DNA of 64,000 nucleotides, from NCBI GenBank assembly GCA_040218575.1, contig JAVJRE010000003.1, forward strand, positions 1 through 64,000. Reading direction: 5' to 3'. This DNA comes from Alphaproteobacteria bacterium (GTDB lineage: Bacteria; Pseudomonadota; Alphaproteobacteria; JAVJRE01). Position 1 is the stretch's first letter. Each line of letters begins with the position of its first letter. A program made the position numbers and the translations under genes. The notes below the pieces were generated by a model. The model was not told where the DNA came from and ran no database searches. It saw only the letters and a list, made by a program, of their open reading frames with translations. Shown piece by piece: positions 24,315-31,277 of this stretch.

Positions 24315-25781
24315 TTATTTGGTCGGCTGCACCAGGTTCGCAGCCCCTGTTTGTATCATGGCAGAAAAAGCATCAGCCAGCCGTTTACCATCATCCCCGA
24401 GGCGCCGTGTACTCTCAACTACGGGGAATAGTGTGCGAATCTCTTCCAGGAATCCGATCAGAGCCGATGGTGCCTTGCGCTTGGTCACCCACAGGGCCTG
24501 GCTTACCACCGCTGCCAGCACCGCCAACACCATGTCCATCAGGCGGGCAATCTTTGCTTCCGCCCGCCATGCGGCGAAGCCAGGACTGGAGATATCGTCC
24601 TGTTCCGATGCAGCAGGCTCCACCGGCGACAATAGGTTTGGCACCATAAGGTCTCGCATTTCGTCTACGAAGCTATTCGCAACATACTCCAGCAGGGTTG
24701 TTGAGTGGCCAGACAACCAATCAGTTCCTGTCGGCAACAGACCGTCCGGCAGTAGGGAATACTCGCCCTTGTGCAATTTGACCGAATGACGGTGCGCCAG
24801 GGTCGCCAGGTCGACCCAGCTTGCCGCCACACCGTCCAGCGCCGGCGGCACGATAGCATTGTGGTAGGTCCCCGTGCTTATTGTCTTGCCATAGAGCAGG
24901 CCACGGTGCGGGGGCACGAAGGTCGGGTTGGATGCAGCCACGGCTATCGAATAAGAAGCCGTCTGTTCCAAAGTCGCCACCGCGCGATGGGCCTGACCGA
25001 GAACTCGGGGCAGGATATTCCACGACACAGGAGCCTCATAAGATCGGCGGCCCTTGCGCGGCACGCCGCGCAGCCAGCGATTCAGGCCATCCAGCGCCCG
25101 ACCTTCGTAAGGATCTTGCCACAGCGGTTTGAGCGCCGGGTCATAGGGTTCCAGCGGTGCCGCCAGGGCCTCGATAGACAGTGCAAAGACTTTCTCCACC
25201 AACTCCAACCGGCGGCGTGCCTGGATCGCTGCCACCGCGCCCATGGCGCTGACGAAGGGCGCACCATTGCCATTGCCAGCATGGAACCCCTTCGCCGCCT
25301 TCTGCCAGGAAGGACCGAACAGGGCGAATAAGGGCATGATCTCGCCAGCGGCAGTAAGTCCCTGAGCCGGAATTGGTGGTAGGGGTTTGTCCAGCATGCC
25401 GGCGACGAGACGCACCCTGTCGGGAGAGGTCGCCGTCGTGCCGTCAATAAACATGGCCAGCGAGGCGAAGATGGCGCCGCGTACCACGCTGTCCGGTAAC
25501 ATGTCGTCGCCAAACGCCAAAGCGGCAAAAGGCAGGCCCCGCCGCATGCGCTTCTTTTGTTGTTCCGGCGTACGGTGGTTCTTGGCTTCCGGGCCTGCGC
25601 CCGATGTGACGCCGTAGATGAACTTGCCCCGGTTCTTGTCTACATAGACCTGAAAGTCGGCGTGTGCCTTGCCGATGGTTTTCAGCGCTGTGGTCGAGAA
25701 GCGTACTGACTCACCATCGAATGCGACCCGCGCAAAATTAGACAGAGTAAAATCGCGTCGCGAAGCCAGCACTACAGTCAT
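24315..25781 (-). CDS. Aromatic amino acid/histidine ammonia-lyase homologue with an altered MIO triad
   Basis: 488 aa from the ATG at 25781 (AAAGGA 9 nt upstream). Family landmarks: FIYGVTSGAG (active-site Tyr loop), AGNGNGAPFVSAMGA, SYSIAVAASNPTFV and the core GLLYGKTISTGTYHNAIVPP. At the position of the MIO-forming triad Ala-Ser-Gly (G-S-V-G-A-S-G-D-L-x-P-L in classic enzymes) it reads GLTAAGEIMPL, so the Ser that cyclises is Ala (codons at 25344-25352). MIO should not form in the normal way, hence the classical ammonia-lyase reaction is doubtful. It may be a diverged subfamily with another chemistry. Neighbour: a small cupin gene 300 bp upstream on the same strand. Confidence 0.75.
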   Translation of the reverse strand: MTVVLASRRDFTLSNFARVAFDGESVRFSTTALKTIGKAHADFQVYVDKNRGKFIYGVTSGAGPEAKNHRTPEQQKKRMRRGLPFAALAFGDDMLPDSVVRGAIFASLAMFIDGTTATSPDRVRLVAGMLDKPLPPIPAQGLTAAGEIMPLFALFGPSWQKAAKGFHAGNGNGAPFVSAMGAVAAIQARRRLELVEKVFALSIEALAAPLEPYDPALKPLWQDPYEGRALDGLNRWLRGVPRKGRRSYEAPVSWNILPRVLGQAHRAVATLEQTASYSIAVAASNPTFVPPHRGLLYGKTISTGTYHNAIVPPALDGVAASWVDLATLAHRHSVKLHKGEYSLLPDGLLPTGTDWLSGHSTTLLEYVANSFVDEMRDLMVPNLLSPVEPAASEQDDISSPGFAAWRAEAKIARLMDMVLAVLAAVVSQALWVTKRKAPSALIGFLEEIRTLFPVVESTRRLGDDGKRLADAFSAMIQTGAANLVQPTK

Positions 25782-26078
25782 CACGTGATTCCTTTGCAGA
25801 CGCTTGTCGGGTCCAAGGTCAGGTCTTCCGCCAACTCCAGGCGGGTGGAAAGGTACCAGCATCGGCCAGCATGTCGGTCTCTCCCGCTGTAATTACGCCG
25901 GTTGGCCGTAGTTATATCCCTCCCACTGTGTGACTGGATCGCACATTAGGGTAGGCGAACGGCCATATATGACTGATGAGTGTAAATCTCGCGACTACCG
26001 GTTGACTGCAGACAAGACGGGCGTATGGCTCAGCTAAACCTGATGGCTGCCGGCAAACTGAGATTCCAGCGAATCTGA

Positions 26079-26411
26079 CTAATCTCCAAACTCTGTCAGG
26101 AAGTAGCAGGCCGGTTCCTGTCCTGCCACACTCGGCCGGTGAGCGTGCTCGGCGCCGGAGGGAATATGGGCCATATCACCAGGGCCGAGTTCGACAACGT
26201 GGTTGTGGAATTCATACAACACGCGCCCGGATACGACAAAGACGGAGTGACCCGTTTGGCACCATGGGCCATCGTTTCGCGGGCCGGGTTGGCGCTCTTG
26301 GTATCGTAGGGTCATGCCATTCAACATACGCGCTTCTTTTACCTTCAAATTCGAAGAGCCTTCGGAGAACGAAGTCTCACTAGCGCGGAACACATACGGG
26401 CTCTCATACAT
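26079..26411 (-). CDS. Small cupin-domain protein
   Basis: 110 aa from the ATG at 26411 with AGGGAGA upstream. Single cupin barrel: GPWCQTGHSVFVVSGRVLYE carries cupin motif 1 with His replacing part of the usual H-x-H, then VVELGPGDMAHIPSGAEHAH is motif 2 (G-D-M-x-x-I-P-x-x-x-x-H). Metal-binding residues are likely His in TGH and AEH. Function unspecific: such stand-alone cupins bind small ligands or stabilise partner enzymes. Its proximity to the ammonia-lyase homologue in the same orientation suggests one unit. The direct repeat GTCATAAC GTCATAAC lies just upstream, near 26440. Confidence 0.75.
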   Translation of the reverse strand: MYESPYVFRASETSFSEGSSNLKVKEARMLNGMTLRYQERQPGPRNDGPWCQTGHSVFVVSGRVLYEFHNHVVELGPGDMAHIPSGAEHAHRPSVAGQEPACYFLTEFGD

Positions 26412-26468
26412 CGAAATCTCCCTGCGAAAAGATGGTGATGTCATAACGTCATAACAATGTGCATTTTG

Positions 26469-26562
26469 GTGTGAAGATCTTAGCTGCGTTGCCGGCCAGG
26501 ATACTCTCTGATTGGGTGCGATTGAGATCAAGCGCGCGCACTGCGGCAATTGAATCGTCACT
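26469..26562 (-). pseudogene. C-terminal fragment of an amidohydrolase gene
   Basis: About 94 bp that match the last codons of the intact amidohydrolase gene at 52946-53935 (87 of 94 positions identical by my count, against 52963-53056). The minus-strand frame reads DDSIAAVRALDLNRTQSESI then LAGNAAKIF. The rest of the gene is missing, and an IS3 remnant begins within about 45 bp. It is the scar of a second amidohydrolase gene truncated by IS activity or deletion. Confidence 0.75.
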
Positions 26563-26608
26563 TTTGACGAGTGAGCATCGAGACCAGCTGGTGGCTGGCA
26601 CGTGAACG

Positions 26609-27112
26609 TGAAGCGAGTCTGGCGTATCTTGCGGCGGGAGCGGCTCAAGGTCCCCACGAAGTAGCAAAAAACGGGGCCGTCTCTGGCTCAATGACGGATT
26701 ATGCGTGCGCCTGCGGCCGCAGAATCCAGGACACGTCTGGTCCTATGACTTCGCCCAAGATTGTCCGCAACTAGCTCAGCCGTATCGGCGTTCGGACCCT
26801 GTACATAAAACCCAGGTTGCCCTGGGAGAACGGATATAACGAGAGCTTCAATGGCAAGCTCTGGGACGAGCGCTCAACGGGGAAATCTTCAATACCCTGA
26901 AAGAAGCACAGGTGCCGATCGAGCGCTGGCGCGGCCAATACAACACCATCCGACCACGCAGTGCGCTTGGCTATCGACCACTGGCGCCACAAGCCGTGTT
27001 GCCCACCTTGCTGTGCCGTCCGAAGCGTAGCGTAGGGCAGCACAGCAAGGTGGCCATGACTGCCGGACTCTAACTCTCTACCGGTGGACCACTCCACGGG
27101 GGCAGTTCACTT
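26609..27112 (+). mobile_element. IS3-family orfB remnant, internally deleted, copy 1
   Basis: Reads as the C-terminal half of an IS3 transposase with a central deletion. VNVKRVWRILRRERLKVPTK is followed by remnants of the R-L-W-L-N-D-G...V-W-S-Y-D-F part, then a jump straight to the end region WENGYNESFNGKLWDERS, LKEAQVPIERWRGQYNTIRP and SALGYRPLAPQAV. The segment holding the first two catalytic Asp residues is gone, and stops and frame changes occur. A hairpin (CCACCTTGCTGTGC/GCACAGCAAGGTGG) overlaps the former stop. GGGGGCAGTTCA at about 27101-27112 looks like the terminal repeat. Copy 2 at 28022-28455 has the same deletion. Confidence 0.8.
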
Positions 27113-27295
27113 ATCAAGCAAAACTTGAAAGGAAGGCAATCAACCGCCAACCAATTTGGCGCACATGCCAAGTTGATGTCGCACTTCGGCCTTAATCTGG
27201 AACTGTGGTTGCATTGCCGCGCGGCGGTGAGAAGGCTGCTGTGTGCAGGCAAGTACTCTCAATTGCTGAGGGAAAACCGGAAAGGAGACAGAGGA

Positions 27296-27928
27296 ATGTC
27301 ACATCACCGGTCAAGGGTAAGCAAAGTGTTTGCAAGTGTTGGCATCATAGCAACGGGTTGCGTTGCAACTATACTACCTCAACTCGATATGCAGTCTGGG
27401 CAGCTTGGCTACGCTGCGGCTTATGCCCAGGGAAAAAGCGGGAGCGCTCCTGGTCGTAGTGGACCTACCCCCGGAAACAGGGGCAATAATGGAAAAAGCA
27501 GTTCCTCTAATGGAAATGGGGTTGCTTTGGACGAAGAAGATGAAAACGAAGTAGCTCGGCCTGTTTGGCGGGCATCCTCCACCGCAACTGGTAATGAATT
27601 CCGCAATCACGGCCAACGTGTTCGCTCCATGGTGGCAATTGCAAAGGCGCTTGGCTATCCGGCGTCTGTCGGTGCCCTTCAAGGAAATTTCGGTACGCCA
27701 CAAGAAATACTAAACGACGATGAGCTGGTTGCATTTTTTGCCGGCAACCCAGATGGAGAAACCATGCAGAAGATACTGGCCGCCAAGCCAGGTAGCGACT
27801 CTGGAGCCTGGGCGACCTACAACCTCGATGTTAACAATGATGGTGTTGTCGATTCGATTGATTTGGAAATTGTGCGATCAGGCGCCGGTCAAAACGGCGG
27901 CAATGACGAAGAGGATAGCGGGGTATGA
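27296..27928 (+). CDS. Exported protein with C-terminal EF-hand/dockerin-like repeat
   Basis: 210 aa from the ATG at 27296 (AAAGGAG and AGAGGA upstream). A long signal sequence (VFASVGIIATGCVATILPQL, then LGYAAAYAQG) leads into a low-complexity Gly/Ser/Asn/Pro segment. A helical domain follows (RNHGQRVRSMVAIAKALGYP; LQGNFGTPQEILNDDELVAF). Near the C-terminus NLDVNNDGVVDSIDLEIV is one canonical calcium loop (D-x-N-x-D-G-x-x-x-x-x-D), as in dockerin or EF-hand proteins. It is therefore probably secreted and binds Ca2+. It sits between two inverted IS3 remnants. The exact role is unknown. Confidence 0.7.
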   Translation: MSHHRSRVSKVFASVGIIATGCVATILPQLDMQSGQLGYAAAYAQGKSGSAPGRSGPTPGNRGNNGKSSSSNGNGVALDEEDENEVARPVWRASSTATGNEFRNHGQRVRSMVAIAKALGYPASVGALQGNFGTPQEILNDDELVAFFAGNPDGETMQKILAAKPGSDSGAWATYNLDVNNDGVVDSIDLEIVRSGAGQNGGNDEEDSGV

Positions 27929-27972
27929 TAGTTCTCATCGCCTATTCAACAGGTGTATGACATAACCCCTTC

Positions 27973-28006
27973 AGGGCCACGCCGGAATCATTCTCAGCGT
28001 GGCCCT
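27973..28006 (+). terminator. Hairpin downstream of the EF-hand protein gene
   Basis: Perfect 10-bp stem AGGGCCACGC/GCGTGGCCCT with a 14-nt loop, 45 bp after the stop codon. No clear U-tract follows, so it may be a Rho-assisted or mRNA-stabilising structure rather than a classic intrinsic terminator. Confidence 0.45.
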
Positions 28007-28021
28007 ACTAGTATAGCCCCA

Positions 28022-28455
28022 ACAGTCATGCCCCACCTTGCTGTGCCGCCCTACGCTATGCTTCGGACGGCACAGCAAGGTGGGGCAACACGGCTTGTGG
28101 CGCCGGCGGTCGATAGCCAAGCGCACTGTGCGGTCGGATGGTATTGTAGTGGCAGCGCCAGCGCTCGATCAGCACCTGTGCTTCCTTCAGAGTGGTAAAG
28201 ATCTCCCCGTTGAGCAGCTCATCCCTGAGCTTGCCATTGAAGCTCTCGTTGTATCCGTTTTCCTAGGGCGACCCAGGCTCTATTTACAGGGTCCGAACGC
28301 TGATATGGCTGAGCTAGTTGCGGACAATCTTGGACGAAGTCATAGGACCAGACGTGTTCTGGATACTGCGGCCGCAGGCGCACGCATGATCCGTCATTGA
28401 GCCAGAGACGGCCCCGTTTTGGCTGCTTCGTGGGGACCTTGAGCCCCGCCCACCG
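28022..28455 (-). mobile_element. IS3-family orfB remnant, internally deleted, copy 2 (inverted)
   Basis: The minus strand matches copy 1 and is better preserved: GLKVPTKQPKRGRLWLNDGS, CVRLRPQYPEHVWSYDFVQD, then after the same central deletion IEPGS..ENGYNESFNGKLR, LLNGEIFTTLKEAQVLIERW and YNTIRPHSALGYRPPAPQAV. The end carries the same palindromic hairpin, here with a perfect 17-bp stem (CCCCACCTTGCTGTGCC and its complement). It begins immediately after the stop of ubiV. Two copies with an identical deletion point to spread of an already defective element or a segmental inverted duplication. Confidence 0.8.
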
Positions 28456-28463
28456 CCAGATAG

Positions 28464-29363
28464 CTAGGTGTCTCCAAGCCAGACATGCCCAGCCTGGCCA
28501 TGGATAAAGCCATTAGCAAACGGTGCATCGATGCTGATCTCGCCAAGCTTCTCGATGCCTTCCGTGGCTGCCATATGACCGTCAGCAACGGCCCGGTATG
28601 CCTCAGACACTCGCACCATGTCGCAAGTGTGAGGCGACAAACGAAAGGCATCCACGCCGGCAGCGCTAAGCACCGGCATTTCGGCCATCAGATTGAGACA
28701 GGCGTGTGACAGAGTTTGAATTCCATTGATCGCCAGAAACGGCGTTTTATCCAAGGTACGCAACCCCATTCCGTCAGGATCTTCGCGGCAGACGAAACGA
28801 CAGTTGTTCTTCACGCGGCCGTGGGCCCGGGCGTGATAACAGCGAGCTGACAGAGCCAGAGGAATGCGTCCAAACACCTGGACTTCCACCGATAAATCAA
28901 AGGTCTTGGCCGCAGCGGCCATGGTTCGTATTGCCGGCATCCGCAATTCAGGCGGCAAGGTCACATGCGTCGCGCCCAATCCGGCAAGATACCTCAGGGT
29001 CAGTTCGTTATAGACATTCAGATATGGGCCGCACGCAAACGGACGCCCCTGCAGGTGATAGAGAGTCGCTGTCTCATTCGCCTCGACAAGGTCGTCATAG
29101 TCGGCGATTTTTTCCGCCATGCGTCGTTCCGGCCTGGTCATGACTTCTGCAAGGCCGGACATGACCACTGATTTCCCGCCCGCTGTTAGCCGTTGCCGCG
29201 CAGATTCATAAAGTGGTTCGATAAATGGCGCGCGCTTGGAACAAATCACTTCGCCAAGGTACACCGTATCCACTGGCGCTTCGTCAGCGATACGGGCATA
29301 GAAATCCAACCATTTCTGCGGCGCCCAATGAAACAGAAGAGGCCCGATCGTAAGTGCGGTCAC
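28464..29363 (-). CDS. ubiV: UbiV, oxygen-independent ubiquinone hydroxylation protein (U32 family)
   Basis: 299 aa from the GTG at 29363, four bases after the ubiU stop. This matches the usual family N-terminus (ALTIGPLLFHWAPQKWLDFY) and length; a GTG at 29420 is the longer alternative. It belongs to the U32 family and carries the 4Fe-4S cysteines: one in LGEVICSKRAPF and three in C-x12-C-x3-C (CYHARAHG...NNCRFVC), the spacing known from E. coli UbiV. With UbiU it forms a complex that hydroxylates ubiquinone precursors without O2, using prephenate as oxygen donor in the E. coli system. Last gene of ubiT-ubiU-ubiV. The host can thus make ubiquinone under anoxia, for example while respiring nitrate. 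Confidence 0.93.
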   Translation of the reverse strand: MTALTIGPLLFHWAPQKWLDFYARIADEAPVDTVYLGEVICSKRAPFIEPLYESARQRLTAGGKSVVMSGLAEVMTRPERRMAEKIADYDDLVEANETATLYHLQGRPFACGPYLNVYNELTLRYLAGLGATHVTLPPELRMPAIRTMAAAAKTFDLSVEVQVFGRIPLALSARCYHARAHGRVKNNCRFVCREDPDGMGLRTLDKTPFLAINGIQTLSHACLNLMAEMPVLSAAGVDAFRLSPHTCDMVRVSEAYRAVADGHMAATEGIEKLGEISIDAPFANGFIHGQAGHVWLGDT

Positions 29364-29367
29364 CGGT

Positions 29368-30387
29368 TTATCGCCACAATTTACTGGCGAATGCGCCGGG
29401 GCTTTGCTTGCCGCCTTCACTCAGCGCCACAAGATTTGCCAGGATCGGCTGGCGACCTGCCTCCAACTCATCGAGCGCGTGGCGCCATGCTGAAACGACT
29501 TCGCGCACATAGGCTCGCGATCGCTGCCTGCCTTCGATCTTGAAGGCCGACACACCAGCGGAAACGAGCTCGGGGAAGAGTTCTGCCAGGTTCAGGCTCA
29601 GAGGCTCCTCGAAGGCGTATGTGGCGTTGGATTGACGGCCAGCAAAATATCGGCCCTTGCAAATGGTTGGATAGCCAGCTTTTTGGTCACATGCAAAGCA
29701 GTCAATCGTGAACACCCCTAACCGGGACGCTCGGCTGCCATTCGCGTCTTCTACGTAATGCACATGGTCAGCTGGTGAACAAGCGCCATCCATGTTGGTT
29801 GACACACCAGTCACATAGTTCGTCAGGCTGCATCGCCCCTCCGCCATCAAACCGTGATTGCCAAATATGAAGGTTTCAATTTCACATGGAACCTCGCGTT
29901 TGAGTTCGCGTATTTCAGCCACTGTTAGAATACGCGGCAACACGACGCGCTTGACGTCAAATGCCTCACAATAGAACCGGATGGCATCAACGGATGGCGC
30001 CCCGGCTTGTACGGAAAGATGCAAACGAAGCTTGGGGTAGTTTCGTGCCGCATAGTCCGCAACGCCGATATCGGCAATAATGACGGCATCGACACCAAGC
30101 GCTACAGCGCGATCTATGGCATCCCGCCAAAGATCGGTTCCGCCGGCTGGCGGAAACGTATTGATGGCAAGCAAGACTTTCGTACCATGAGCATGTGCAT
30201 AGGCAAGGCTCGCCGCCAGCTCATCAACGCTGAAATTTAGACCAGGAAAATTACGTGCGTTGGTGGCATCGCGAAAACCGCAGTAGACAGCGTCGGCACC
30301 GGCATCCACTGCGGTCCGTAGAGACGCGGGCGTCCCGGCCGGGCAGACGAGCTCAGGCCGGGTAGCCATCAGAACCGGCATATGCAC
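29368..30387 (-). CDS. ubiU: UbiU, oxygen-independent ubiquinone hydroxylation protein (U32 family)
   Basis: 339 aa from 30387; the homologous start is probably MATRPELVCPAGTPA at 30369. U32 features: LVCPAGTPASLRTAVDAGAD, CGFRDATNARNFPGLNFSVD and KVLLAINTFPPAG. The cysteines C-x16-C (GRC...GAC) and one in DCFACDQKAG/TICKG fit the 4Fe-4S ligands. However, the first ligand of the E. coli protein (C-x6-C before GRC) is replaced: the segment reads FGNHGLMAEGRC, with Gly where Cys is expected. Partner of UbiV in a heterodimer. The start overlaps ubiT by 35 nt or less, so ubiTUV is one operon. Confidence 0.92.
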   Translation of the reverse strand: MHMPVLMATRPELVCPAGTPASLRTAVDAGADAVYCGFRDATNARNFPGLNFSVDELAASLAYAHAHGTKVLLAINTFPPAGGTDLWRDAIDRAVALGVDAVIIADIGVADYAARNYPKLRLHLSVQAGAPSVDAIRFYCEAFDVKRVVLPRILTVAEIRELKREVPCEIETFIFGNHGLMAEGRCSLTNYVTGVSTNMDGACSPADHVHYVEDANGSRASRLGVFTIDCFACDQKAGYPTICKGRYFAGRQSNATYAFEEPLSLNLAELFPELVSAGVSAFKIEGRQRSRAYVREVVSAWRHALDELEAGRQPILANLVALSEGGKQSPGAFASKLWR

Positions 30388-30904
30388 GGCAGGCCCGTCT
30401 CAGGGAACGCAGGACAATGCGGCCAGGATGGCCAAAGGCCGACGCCAGTTCGTCAAGCACACTACCGTCGAGGTCATCAAGCGCATTGCGCAGGCATACG
30501 ACGGCCTCGACCTGCCCCTCTACTGCTAGGGCTCGCGAAAAGAACATGGCGTCGCCATCGAGCTGTCCGTCGATCATGCGGAGCAGCATCAGGAATGACC
30601 CGGCGATTCGCGCGTCATGGGGCGGCCTATCGCCGACCAGGGAGACACGAACAATTGGCGACTGCGTACCGGGTGTCAGGATAAAGGCGACTGGCAGATC
30701 CGTAGGCTCGATCAGGAACCGCTTGGTACGATGGCTACCGAGACGGTCGAACAGATCTGGTTGACGTTTTACCAAGACGCGTGTCAGGCCTGTGAGCACT
30801 CGACTACCCACCATCCCCAAGAGACCCATCGGCAATGCGCCGCGCCAACCTGCACGACCTCCTGATAGGAAACTGGCCACGGGCAACTGTGTTGCTGCAT
30901 TCAT
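30353..30904 (-). CDS. ubiT: UbiT, SCP2-domain lipid carrier for anaerobic ubiquinone synthesis
   Basis: 183 aa from the ATG at 30904 (a GTG precedes it). SCP2-like domain: ALPMGLLGMVGSRVLTGLTR, the strand VRVSLVGDRPPHDARIAGSF and the end LFSRALAVEGQ-type stretch with G-D-x-x-x-x-x-x-R-x-L-x-V-E-G. UbiT binds polyprenyl intermediates and replaces the role of UbiJ in anaerobic ubiquinone synthesis. First gene of ubiTUV. I looked for an FNR box (TTGAT-N4-ATCAA) in the 370 bp upstream and found none. Confidence 0.88.
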   Translation of the reverse strand: MNAATQLPVASFLSGGRAGWRGALPMGLLGMVGSRVLTGLTRVLVKRQPDLFDRLGSHRTKRFLIEPTDLPVAFILTPGTQSPIVRVSLVGDRPPHDARIAGSFLMLLRMIDGQLDGDAMFFSRALAVEGQVEAVVCLRNALDDLDGSVLDELASAFGHPGRIVLRSLRRACRAYAGSDGYPA

Positions 30905-31277
30905 CACATTGCAAATCGACTTGGCTGAACTACTTGCCGATCAGACCACAATCAGAGGCTGGTAGCATCCTGTGCGACGAAATGTCCTGCTCAATGCCGA
31001 CTTTTCCAGTTGGGCGATCCACCAGCTAAGGTCGAGACTATTGGCGGGTTGATGTGTTTGGCATTTGTGATCAAGTGGGGTCGGCCCGCATGCTCGGTCC
31101 AGCGGGAGTGCAAGTCTGAACGATTGACCCACATGGTGATGGTTAGGAATTCGAGCGTACGGGCGATAGAGGCGCTCTGGATATCAACATCGGCTGTGTG
31201 CTTGAGTTCGTCGCCTCTCGCGTGATGCGCCGTTGGCCATACGGTCGGGGTATAAGACGTCTTCGACGGGGAAGAGT
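30905..31277. other. Divergent intergenic region between ubiT and the flavoprotein gene
   Basis: 373 nt that should carry promoters for both sides. No consensus CRP or FNR site and no convincing small gene seen. Frames across it look non-coding. Confidence 0.4.

Noticed and set aside
25926-25942. TGTGACTGGATCGCACA as a sixth CRP site
   Set aside because: Spacing between the half-sites is seven and the second half does not match TCACA.
30905-31277. FNR box for ubiTUV
   Set aside because: No TTGAT-N4-ATCAA within the intergenic region; only an ATCAA half-site near 31060.
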